From assembly GCA_030831605.1 (NCBI GenBank), contig JAURKU010000025.1:1-42711 (forward strand): a stretch of 42,711 nt of DNA. Direction: 5' to 3'. The notes beneath the pieces are model-generated. The model saw nothing but the letters and a program-made list of their open reading frames with translations, searched no databases and was not told the DNA's origin. Below are positions 35,303-42,711 of the stretch, piece by piece. The stretch is from Rhodoluna sp. GTDB taxonomy: Bacteria > Actinomycetota > Actinomycetes > Actinomycetales > Microbacteriaceae. A program made the position numbers and the translations under genes. The first letter of the stretch is position 1. Each line of letters begins with the position of its first letter.

Positions 35303-36795
35303 TATTCTCCGTCGGAACCGCTAGGCACTGGCATTGATTTTTGAACCATCATCAAAAACTCAACGTTGCTCTTAGTTTCCTTCAAACGGTTCAAAACAAG
35401 TTCAAGTGCTTGCTGCTGTTCAAGACCGGCAAGTGCGCGACGAAGCTTCCAAACAATCTTTGTTTCATCTGGGCTCATCAGCATTTCCTCACGACGGGTA
35501 CCGGATGCATTGACATCCACTGCTGGGAAGATGCGCTTATCCGCTAGAGATCTAGACAAGCGAAGTTCCATGTTTCCAGTTCCCTTGAATTCTTCGAAGA
35601 TAACCTCATCCATCTTGGATCCAGTTTCTACAAGTGCTGTAGCCAGGATTGTCAACGAACCACCATCTTCAATATTTCTAGCGGCACCGAAGAATCGCTT
35701 CGGTGGATAAAGCGCTGACGAGTCAACACCACCGGAGAGGATTCGGCCCGAGGCTGGCGCAGAAAGGTTATAGGCACGGCCTAGACGAGTGATGGAGTCC
35801 AAAAGCACGACAACATCGTGGCCCAGCTCAACAAGACGCTTAGCTCTTTCAATTGCTAATTCGGCAACCGTGGTGTGGTCTTCGGCTGGGCGATCGAAGG
35901 TTGAGGCAATGACCTCGCCCTTTACTGTGCGCTGCATATCGGTAACTTCTTCTGGGCGCTCATCAACTAGAACGACCATTAGGTGGACCTCTGGGTTGTT
36001 GGCGGAAATTGAATTCGCAATCGCCTGAAGAACGAGTGTCTTACCGGCTTTCGGCGGCGACACAATCAGACCACGCTGACCCTTACCGATTGGCGCAACC
36101 AAATCGATGATCCTGGTAGAAAGCTTGGTTGGTTCAGTTTCAAGACGAAGTCTGGACTGAGGGTAAAGCGGGGTTAGCTTGCCAAACTCAACACGGCTTG
36201 CAGACTCTTCAGCGCTTTGACCATTGATTGAATCAACTCTGACTAAAGCGTTGAACTTTTGTCTACCCTGGTGCTCACCTTCACGTGGTTGGCGAATAGC
36301 ACCGATTACGGCGTCACCCTTACGCATCGAATACTTCTTTACCTGACCAAGTGAAACATAAACATCGTTAGGGCCGGCTAGATAACCGCTTGTTCTTACG
36401 AACGCGTAGTTATCGAGGATGTCTAGAATTCCAGCAACTGGAATCAAAACATCATCAGGTGAAATTTCTGGTTCGACATCATCGCGATCGCGGTTGCGGT
36501 TGCGATCTCTGTCGCGGAAACGATCATTGCGGTTACGATTACGGTTACGGTTTCTTCCGCCACCCTGACGTTCTGGACGTTCGCTGTCGTATTCGCGCTG
36601 TGGTCTATCGGTTTTTACTTCTTCTTGAACTTCAACAGTTTTTTCAACTTTTGGTTCTGCTACTACAACTTCCGCTGCCTCACTGGTCTTACGCGTACGA
36701 GTCGTCTTTTTTGGTTCTGCGCCTTCGGCTACCTCTGGAGTCGCACTGACTCGTCTTGATCGCTTAGGGGCACTCTCGTTTTGGATTTCATCCAT
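35302..36795 (-). CDS. rho: Transcription termination factor Rho
   Basis: Hexameric RNA helicase that ends transcripts. The 497-residue form has a charged, disordered N-terminus, an Arg/Asn/Asp repeat stretch (about 81–103), the primary RNA-binding cold-shock-like domain (about 110–190), and the ATPase core with Walker A SPPKAGKT (244–251), [13 protein letters not shown] and [13 protein letters not shown]. The usual N-terminal Rho_N helical bundle is not recognisable. ATG 36795 (MDEIQNES) has AGAAAGAG about 9 nt upstream; a TTG at 36822 would add nine residues. Tandem hairpins stand in the upstream spacer. Confidence 0.95.
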   Translation of the reverse strand: MDEIQNESAPKRSRRVSATPEVAEGAEPKKTTRTRKTSEAAEVVVAEPKVEKTVEVQEEVKTDRPQREYDSERPERQGGGRNRNRNRNRNDRFRDRDRNRNRDRDDVEPEISPDDVLIPVAGILDILDNYAFVRTSGYLAGPNDVYVSLGQVKKYSMRKGDAVIGAIRQPREGEHQGRQKFNALVRVDSINGQSAEESASRVEFGKLTPLYPQSRLRLETEPTKLSTRIIDLVAPIGKGQRGLIVSPPKAGKTLVLQAIANSISANNPEVHLMVVLVDERPEEVTDMQRTVKGEVIASTFDRPAEDHTTVAELAIERAKRLVELGHDVVVLLDSITRLGRAYNLSAPASGRILSGGVDSSALYPPKRFFGAARNIEDGGSLTILATALVETGSKMDEVIFEEFKGTGNMELRLSRSLADKRIFPAVDVNASGTRREEMLMSPDETKIVWKLRRALAGLEQQQALELVLNRLKETKSNVEFLMMVQKSMPVPSGSDGE

Positions 36796-36855
36796 GTATT
36801 TTTGCTCTTTCTTGTATGACAATCGGTTTCAGTGTTTGAGGTGGATTGCCCTGAG

Positions 36856-36894
36856 GCACGAGCTACTCGTGCTTTATCCGTAAAACTTTTACGG
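36856..36894 (-). promoter_or_regulatory. Tandem hairpins between thrB and rho
   Basis: GCACGAG-CTA-CTCGTGC (36856–36872) and CCGTAAAA-C-TTTTACGG (36878–36894) are perfect inverted repeats with 7-bp and 8-bp arms. They lie 25–63 nt past the thrB stop and about 60 nt before the rho start. No T-run follows on the minus strand. They may end the threonine operon, protect mRNA, or take part in rho leader control. Confidence 0.5.
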
Positions 36895-36918
36895 GATTTA
36901 GTACCAAATTGCTATGAA

Positions 36919-37854
36919 CTAGCGGTACGTGATAACTGTAGCACCTTTGAAATCAACCGCCAACAGTAAAGGCCGCCATTGTGGGAAATTTTGGGCTGCT
37001 AGTCTGGCCGCTTCTAGGCGCTGAGCGGGATCACTGGCTAAAACTAGGACCGACGGGCCAGCCCCGGAAACAACCGCAGCATGGCCGGATTTACGCAACA
37101 AGGCAATAACCGCTTCGGTTTCTGGCATGGCAGCGGCACGGTAATTCTGGTGCAACTTGTCCTCCGTGGCCGCCAATAAAAGCTCTGGGGACTGAGTTAG
37201 CGCTGCGATCAAAAGAGCCGAACGAGAAAGATTGAAGACGGCATCATCGTACGGCACAGTCTCTGGCTGCAAGCTTCTGGCCAGCTCAGTAGACATTTGG
37301 TTCTTGGGCACCAAAAGTAATGGCGAAACACCACGGTGAACATAAAGTTTTTTATACTTTGGTCCAGCCTGATCCTGCCAAGCAATGGTGAGACCACCGA
37401 ATAGAGCAGGTGCAACGTTATCCGGGTGCCCTTCTAAATCGGTAGCAAGTTCCAGTAACTTCTCTGAACTGAACTCAACTACACCTTCGAGTAGTCCTTT
37501 GGCGGCCATGATGCCGGCAACCACAGCTGCTCCAGATGAACCCATTCCCCTGCCGTGAGGAATGTAATTATGCGCCGTTAGCCTTAGTCCTGGCACTGGG
37601 ACTCTTGATTGTGCGAAGGTGTGAAGCAAAGCTTTAACAATCAGATTTTGTTCGCCGGTTGAAACTTCTCCTTCACCCTCGCCCAAAACTTTGACTTGAA
37701 TATCTGGTGCATCAACTGCTTCGACTTCCAATTCATCGTAAAAAGATAGTGCCATACCTAAAGTGTCAAAACCTGGGCCAAGGTTTGCCGAAGTTGCTGG
37801 CACCTTTACGACCACTTTTCTACCAATCAAGGCATTCGCTTCATCGAATCTCAT
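36919..37854 (-). CDS. thrB: Homoserine kinase
   Basis: GHMP-family kinase that phosphorylates homoserine for threonine synthesis. The 311 residues show VPATSANLGPGFDTLG at the N-terminus, the ATP-binding HGRGMGSSGAAVVAG, and the C-terminal AVVSGAGPSVLVL motif. Its ATG overlaps the thrC stop in an ATGA junction. It is the last gene of the lysA–hom–thrC–thrB run, and tandem hairpins follow it. Confidence 0.96.
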   Translation of the reverse strand: MRFDEANALIGRKVVVKVPATSANLGPGFDTLGMALSFYDELEVEAVDAPDIQVKVLGEGEGEVSTGEQNLIVKALLHTFAQSRVPVPGLRLTAHNYIPHGRGMGSSGAAVVAGIMAAKGLLEGVVEFSSEKLLELATDLEGHPDNVAPALFGGLTIAWQDQAGPKYKKLYVHRGVSPLLLVPKNQMSTELARSLQPETVPYDDAVFNLSRSALLIAALTQSPELLLAATEDKLHQNYRAAAMPETEAVIALLRKSGHAAVVSGAGPSVLVLASDPAQRLEAARLAAQNFPQWRPLLLAVDFKGATVITYR

Positions 37855-38933
37855 TTGGTTCGCTCCAAACCAAGCAGTTCAGCAACCTGAGCTGCATCTT
37901 TTGAGCAGGAAGTGGGTTGAACATCATTTCCAGACTCATCTTTTAGAGCCCAACCAACATCCTTCAAACCGTGCCCGGTAACGGTGATGACGATTTTTGC
38001 CTTTGCATCAACTTTTCCTAGCTTGGCAAACTTAAGTAACCCGGCTGCACCGGTAGCTGATGAAGGCTCAACAAATACACCAATTTCATTAGAGAGCCAG
38101 CGATGCATCGAGAGAATCTCTTGATCGGTAACGGAATCAAATTCACCACCGGAAACCTTTTGCGCATTAATCGCCAGATCCCATGAAGCAGGATTTCCAA
38201 TTCGAATAGCCGTTGCGATAGTTTCAGGTTTTTCAATCGGATGGCCAGCAATAAACGGAGCTGCACCTTCAGCTTGAAAACCCAACTGTCTCGGCAAGTT
38301 CTTTATTTCGCCTGACTGTTGTAACTCGAGGTAGCCCTTGAAATAGGCCGAATAGTTTCCTGCGTTTCCCACCGGCATCACGTGGTAATCAGGGACGAAC
38401 CCTAAGGCGTCAAAAACTTCAAAGCTGGCGGTCTTTTGACCTTCTAACCGGTCTGGATTCACTGAATTCACTAAGTGCACAGCATAGTTTTCACTCAGAT
38501 CGCGCGCTAAGACTAGGCAGTCATCAAAGTTTCCCTGAACCTGCAAGATTTCGGCCTTGTGGGCAATTGCCTGAGCCAATTTACCAAGCGTGATTTTGCC
38601 CTCTGGGATAAGAACCACCGATTTAATTCCAGCTTTTGCAGCATATGCGGCGGCGCTCGCCGATGTGTTGCCGGTCGAAGCACAAATCACTGCTTTTGAA
38701 CCGTGAGCAACAGCCTTAGATACCGCCATCGTCATGCCACGATCTTTGAATGAACCGGTCGGATTCATTCCTTCAACTTTTAGCCAGACCTCATCAGCAC
38801 CAACTAACTTTGCTAGCGCAGGAGCATGCACCAGAGCGGTGCCACCTTCGCCAAGAGTGACAATCGGAGTTTCTTTATCGATATCTAATCGATCAAAATA
38901 TTCGGTAATTACACCGCGCCATGGCTTTGCCAT
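37851..38933 (-). CDS. thrC: Threonine synthase
   Basis: PLP enzyme that turns O-phosphohomoserine into threonine. The 360 residues belong to the short fold-type II branch, with the PLP lysine in NPTGSFKDRGM, the phosphate-binding glycine loop VGNAGNYSAY, and ASTGNTSASAAAYA. It abuts hom exactly (TAA followed by ATG) and overlaps thrB by 4 nt, so hom, thrC and thrB are surely one message. Confidence 0.96.
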   Translation of the reverse strand: MAKPWRGVITEYFDRLDIDKETPIVTLGEGGTALVHAPALAKLVGADEVWLKVEGMNPTGSFKDRGMTMAVSKAVAHGSKAVICASTGNTSASAAAYAAKAGIKSVVLIPEGKITLGKLAQAIAHKAEILQVQGNFDDCLVLARDLSENYAVHLVNSVNPDRLEGQKTASFEVFDALGFVPDYHVMPVGNAGNYSAYFKGYLELQQSGEIKNLPRQLGFQAEGAAPFIAGHPIEKPETIATAIRIGNPASWDLAINAQKVSGGEFDSVTDQEILSMHRWLSNEIGVFVEPSSATGAAGLLKFAKLGKVDAKAKIVITVTGHGLKDVGWALKDESGNDVQPTSCSKDAAQVAELLGLERTK

Positions 38934-40247
38934 TTACTCGCCTTCCACTCGAATTACCGAGGTGACTTCTTCAACAGCGCTACTGGCCGAAAGGGCACGT
39001 ACCACGTCTGCTAATTTTTGATCTGTCGCAGGATGAGTGCCGATTTCTAGCCAGGCGGTGCTCTCGGCCTCAATCATTTTTGCCGATTGCTCAACAGTTT
39101 CAATTGATACTCCTTGCTCAGCAAAAATAGATGCGATCTGCGCCAAGACACCGGGTTGATCAGAAACTGCCAAAGTAATTTGATATCTTGTTGTGATTCG
39201 GCTAATTGGAAGCACCGCCAAATCGGCGTGCGCGGAATCGGCAAGCCCAGGTCCACCGGCGACGTGACGCTTTGCAGCGGAGACCACATCTCCCATCACG
39301 GCGGAAGCAGTTTGCAAACCTCCGGCTCCTGAGCCATAGAACATAAGTGATCCGGCAGCTTCCGCTTCAACGAAAACCGCATTGAATGCTCCGCGCACTG
39401 ACGCTAGCGGGTGCTCAAGTGGAATCATCGCTGGATACACTCGCACGGATATTCCCTCAGGATCCGAATCTGTTGCAGAGATCTTCTCACAGATAGCTAG
39501 AAGCTTGATCACATAGCCATCGCGCTTCGCTGCCGCAATCTGCTCACTAGTAATCTTGCTGATACCCTCGCGGTAAACCCGATCTAGTGGCACTTCTGTG
39601 TGAAAGGCAAGTGAGGCGAGGATGGCGGCTTTCTGCGCTGCATCGTAACCTTCGATATCTAGGCTCGGGTCAGCCTCAAGATAGCCAAGCTTGGTTGCTT
39701 CGGCCATTGCTTGTTGCAAATTACAGCCAGTTGAATCCATTCGATCCAGGATGAAGTTTGTTGAGCCGTTTACTATACCCATGATTCTTTTAACCTTGTC
39801 ACCGGCTAATGATTCTCTGAGTGGCCGAATGATCGGAATTGCACCGGCTACAGCAGCTTCAAAATAAAGTTGTGCTCCAACTTGTTCGGCTGCTTCGAAA
39901 AGCTCTTCACCATTATTTGCCAGTAATGCCTTATTTGCAGTGATTACATCGCTACCTGAATTAAGCGCTTGAAGAATATAGGTTCTGGCTGGCTCGATAC
40001 CGCCCATAACTTCAATGACTATATCGGCCCCAAGAATTAGCGCTTCAGGAGCGGTAGTTAGCAACTCGGTGGGGATTTGGTAATCGCGGGCAGATTGTTT
40101 ATCGCGGACCAATACGCCAACTAGTTCAAGTTCTGCCCCAACTCTAAGGGCCAGTTCTTTTCTGTTCTCCAGCAAGAGTTTGGCAACCTGCGAGCCGACT
40201 GATCCGGCTCCTAAAAGCGCTATTCGAAGTGGCCTGTATTCAATCAT
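38934..40247 (-). CDS. hom: Homoserine dehydrogenase
   Basis: Reduces aspartate semialdehyde to homoserine, the branch leading to threonine and methionine. The 437 residues have the N-terminal Rossmann motif LGAGSVGSQVAKLL, a catalytic domain with GIVNGSTNFIL and EGYDAAQKAAILASLAF, and a C-terminal ACT domain (about 350–430) that normally gives feedback inhibition by threonine. The ATG overlaps the lysA stop (ATGA). Confidence 0.96.
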   Translation of the reverse strand: MIEYRPLRIALLGAGSVGSQVAKLLLENRKELALRVGAELELVGVLVRDKQSARDYQIPTELLTTAPEALILGADIVIEVMGGIEPARTYILQALNSGSDVITANKALLANNGEELFEAAEQVGAQLYFEAAVAGAIPIIRPLRESLAGDKVKRIMGIVNGSTNFILDRMDSTGCNLQQAMAEATKLGYLEADPSLDIEGYDAAQKAAILASLAFHTEVPLDRVYREGISKITSEQIAAAKRDGYVIKLLAICEKISATDSDPEGISVRVYPAMIPLEHPLASVRGAFNAVFVEAEAAGSLMFYGSGAGGLQTASAVMGDVVSAAKRHVAGGPGLADSAHADLAVLPISRITTRYQITLAVSDQPGVLAQIASIFAEQGVSIETVEQSAKMIEAESTAWLEIGTHPATDQKLADVVRALSASSAVEEVTSVIRVEGE

Positions 40248-41635
40248 TTCTTCGCCTTCACATCTCTTGTCAATAAATCCTGCTCGGTTTCGGCTCTAAC
40301 CAATAGCTCAACCTTGCCCTGATCTACTGCAACTATTGCCGCTCTAGGCAGATAGTTGTAATTGCTAGCCAGCGAGTAGCAGTAAGCCCCAGTGGTGGCC
40401 ACCGCGAGTAAATCATTTGGCGCGATATCCCCTGGCAGGTACCCGTCGCGAACAACGATATCTCCAGACTCACAGTGCTTACCGACAACTCGAACAAGTG
40501 CCGGATCTTCGGAAGAATCTCTTGAAACCAAGGCGCAGGTGTAGTTGGCCGAGTAGAGCGCAGGTCTCGCGTTATCACTCATTCCACCGTCGATGCTTAC
40601 ATATTTGCGAACTAGATTCTCCTCACCCACTAACACATCTTTGGTTGTGCCGACGTTATACAACGTGATGCCGCTTGGGCCAGCGATGTATCGACCAGGT
40701 TCAAAAGCTAGAACAGGAATTGGAATACCTAACTCTTCGCATTGCTTGGCAACGGCTGAGATTATTGTTTCGGCAACATATTCAATGGCTAATGGCTGCT
40801 CATTTTCGGTATAGGCCACACCGAAGCCACCACCTAAATTGAGTTCTGGTACTGGCCCAGATTTTAGTAACTCGGCGTGTAAGCGAACTAGTCTCTTTGC
40901 CGCTTCGACAAATCCCTCAACTGCAAATATCTGTGAACCAATATGTGAATGCAAGCCTAGAAATTCCAAGTGATTATGTGAGCGAATAGTCTCAACTACC
41001 GCAGCAACATCGTTTATGGCAATGCCGAATTTTTGATCTTCTCTCGCAGTTGCTAAATATTCGTGCGTGTGTGCGTGCACTCCGCTATTTACTCTTAACC
41101 GCACAGCTTGAATACGATCCTGTGAACCAGCAGCCGAGGCGATGCGCTCAACCTCAATTTCACTATCGATCACCACCACACCGACACCAGTTGTTACAGC
41201 TCTGCCGATTTCGCTGTGGGATTTGTTGTTTCCGTGCAGGCCGATTCGCTCCGGGGCAATACCTCCGGCTAGGGCCACCGCCATCTCGCCATTTGAAGAA
41301 GTATCCAATGACAAACCAAGTTCGTCCACCCAGCGAACAATTTCAGTGTTTAGTAGTGCCTTACCTGCGTAATAGATTTTCGCTTGAGTGCCGTGCCGCT
41401 TTGCCGCCTCTTCGAAGGCCTGTTTAATCTTTTTTGCACGAGCAAAAAAGTCCTGTTTGTCTAAGACATACAAAGGTGTTCCAAACTGTTGTGCCAGGTC
41501 GGCTACCGCTACCCCAGCTAAAAAGCAGTGCCCGTCTTCGCCACGCACAAAATTAGCCGGCCAGATATTTTCATTCAAGGAGTTAACATCTGCTGGAACG
41601 TTGAGCCAGTCTGGAGCTAGTAATTCACTCATCAT
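40244..41635 (-). CDS. lysA: Diaminopimelate decarboxylase
   Basis: PLP enzyme that makes lysine from meso-diaminopimelate. The 463 residues start [14 protein letters not shown], with the PLP lysine in IYYAGKALLN, the GLHGNNKSHSEI and GGGFGVAYTENE segments of the fold-type III barrel, and the C-terminal DGGMSDNARPALY. ATG 41635 forms a TAATG overlap with the argS stop and has GGAG 8 nt upstream. A longer frame open to 41713 would run inside argS and is not used. Confidence 0.96.
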   Translation of the reverse strand: MMSELLAPDWLNVPADVNSLNENIWPANFVRGEDGHCFLAGVAVADLAQQFGTPLYVLDKQDFFARAKKIKQAFEEAAKRHGTQAKIYYAGKALLNTEIVRWVDELGLSLDTSSNGEMAVALAGGIAPERIGLHGNNKSHSEIGRAVTTGVGVVVIDSEIEVERIASAAGSQDRIQAVRLRVNSGVHAHTHEYLATAREDQKFGIAINDVAAVVETIRSHNHLEFLGLHSHIGSQIFAVEGFVEAAKRLVRLHAELLKSGPVPELNLGGGFGVAYTENEQPLAIEYVAETIISAVAKQCEELGIPIPVLAFEPGRYIAGPSGITLYNVGTTKDVLVGEENLVRKYVSIDGGMSDNARPALYSANYTCALVSRDSSEDPALVRVVGKHCESGDIVVRDGYLPGDIAPNDLLAVATTGAYCYSLASNYNYLPRAAIVAVDQGKVELLVRAETEQDLLTRDVKAKK

Positions 41636-42711
41636 TACATCCGCTCCGGTGCGCTCACGCCAAGAAGCGCCAAGCCACTTGATAGAACCACGCTGGCCGC
41701 GCTGTTTAGCCACAACCTGGTGCGGTGCACGCTTTCCACCGGTTTGCCTGAGAGCGGGGTAACCCGGCAGTTGTCATACCAACGGTGGTAACTTCCAGCA
41801 ACTTCTTCGAGGTAGCGAGCCACCAGATGAGGCGCTCGTTGCTCAGCGGCATGACGCAGCACCTCCGGGTATTGCGCCAGCTTCGCCAGCAATTCGCTTT
41901 CGGTTGCATGACTGAGCAGAGCGGGATCAAATTCCTCGTCAGTAACCAAAAGACTTGCTGCGTTATTGGCTACCTGCTTAGTTCTTGCGTGGGCATACTG
42001 AACGTAGAAAACCGGGTTATCGTTAGTCTTTTTTGCTAACAGGTCTAAATCGATATCCAACATCGAATTGATTGACGACCGGGTAAGCGCATAACGAGCC
42101 GCATCCACCCCAACCGCTTCAACTAGATCTTCCATGGTGACAACTGTCCCAGCTCGCTTAGACATTCTTACCGGCTCACCGTTTCGAACAAGATTGACTA
42201 ACTGCCCAATGAGAATTTCCAAATTCACGCCTGGCTCGTCGCCAAAGGCAGCGCACATAGCCATCATTCTTGGCACATACCCGTGATGGTCAGCTCCCAG
42301 CATATAAATTGCTCGATCGAAACCACGTTCACGTTTATCTAGGTAGTAAGCAAGATCACCAGCGATGTATGCGGCTTCGCCGTCGCTTTTAATGACTACG
42401 CGATCGCGATCATCACCGAAAGAACTTGAGCGCAACCAGATCGCACCGTCTTCTTCAAAAATGTGGCCAAGATTTCTAAGTCGATCTATTGCCTTAGATA
42501 CTGCACCGCTTTCATAAAGTGAGTTTTCATGGAAGTAAACATCAAAGACAACACCAAACTCCTCGAGCGATTGCTTGATTTCACCAAACATCATTTCTAC
42601 TCCGGCTGCTCGGCAAGCCTCCGTAGCTTCAACTTCGGCGAGTGTTAGCACCTCAGGGTGTTTTGCTTTGACGCTCTCAGCTATTTGATTGATGTATTCA
42701 CCGGCATAACC
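41635..42711 (-). CDS. argS: Arginine–tRNA ligase, C-terminal part (runs off right edge)
   Basis: Class I synthetase charging tRNA-Arg. The last 358 residues are here; the N-terminus with the HIGH motif lies beyond 42711. The frame is open to the edge, beginning [14 protein letters not shown]. The KMSKS-type loop reads RMSKRAGT, and the C-terminal DALR anticodon-binding domain ends in GVSAPERM. argS–lysA–hom–thrC–thrB–rho is the same order as in Mycobacterium tuberculosis. Confidence 0.96.
   Translation of the reverse strand, partial: GYAGEYINQIAESVKAKHPEVLTLAEVEATEACRAAGVEMMFGEIKQSLEEFGVVFDVYFHENSLYESGAVSKAIDRLRNLGHIFEEDGAIWLRSSSFGDDRDRVVIKSDGEAAYIAGDLAYYLDKRERGFDRAIYMLGADHHGYVPRMMAMCAAFGDEPGVNLEILIGQLVNLVRNGEPVRMSKRAGTVVTMEDLVEAVGVDAARYALTRSSINSMLDIDLDLLAKKTNDNPVFYVQYAHARTKQVANNAASLLVTDEEFDPALLSHATESELLAKLAQYPEVLRHAAEQRAPHLVARYLEEVAGSYHRWYDNCRVTPLSGKPVESVHRTRLWLNSAASVVLSSGLALLGVSAPERM

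Noticed and set aside
36490-36560. Short near-tandem DNA repeat resembling a repeat array
   Set aside because: It is the in-frame Arg/Asn/Asp repeat of rho; there are no regular spacers, so not CRISPR.
36390-36749. Open frame on the plus strand opposite the rho N-terminus with Arg/Cys/Gly-rich content
   Set aside because: It mirrors the Arg/Asn/Asp-coding repeat of rho and has no recognisable family or ribosome-binding site.
41636-41713. Extended lysA N-terminus reading into argS
   Set aside because: The extension is out of frame with argS, unlike DapDC homologues, and ATG 41635 has a TAATG junction plus a GGAG site.

Overview
The window looks like chromosomal DNA of an actinobacterium with a compact genome, most likely a Microbacteriaceae member of the small freshwater (Rhodoluna/Aquiluna-like) kind. 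This is inferred from gene order: dxr–site-2 protease–ispG–proS–nusA–ylxR–infB and argS–lysA–hom–thrC–thrB–rho–prfA–prmC–sua5–wecA–atp both match the mycobacterial/actinobacterial arrangement. Base composition is far less GC-rich than usual for the group. Gene spacing is very tight, with many 1–4 nt stop/start overlaps. I saw no rRNA, tRNA, insertion sequence, prophage or CRISPR array, and no gene-free stretch longer than about 220 bp.

Layout: (1) 1–7708, all minus strand: isoprenoid synthesis (dxr, ispG), a site-2 protease, proS, nusA, ylxR and the N-terminal part of infB, which runs off the left edge. (2) 7783–21198: an amine/polyamine catabolism island with gabT, a second class III aminotransferase, a PotDABC-type ABC importer, alanine dehydrogenase, an isolated FtsK/EccC-like ATPase, an aminobutyraldehyde-type dehydrogenase, an Lrp/AsnC regulator and a third class III aminotransferase. 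(3) 21277–24098: small repair, stress and cofactor genes (ogt, tag, a small membrane protein, yaaA, a PduO-type cobalamin adenosyltransferase). (4) 24143–31554, minus strand: the complete F1Fo ATP synthase operon atpBEFHAGDC with an AtpI-like protein upstream. (5) 31547–42711, minus strand: wecA, sua5, prmC, prfA, rho, thrB, thrC, hom, lysA and the C-terminal part of argS, which runs off the right edge.

The island in region 2 reads as one pathway. Polyamine taken up by PotABCD is transaminated (19690 gene) and oxidised (17498 gene) to GABA, which GabT converts to succinate semialdehyde. If the 19690 transaminase uses pyruvate, alanine dehydrogenase would regenerate pyruvate from the alanine formed. 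Repeated short boxes beside the Lrp/AsnC gene suggest local control. No succinate-semialdehyde dehydrogenase is in the window.

Most of the window is ordinary housekeeping. The points worth a second look are a recurring TAGGCT-type -10 element exactly 6 nt before start codons (leaderless genes), including two face-to-face leaderless promoters with overlapping -10 boxes; the reduced EccC-like ATPase; the Lrp-box region; a likely CTG start for atpB; absence of rimP and rpmE from their usual places; and a Rho without the usual N-terminal helical domain.
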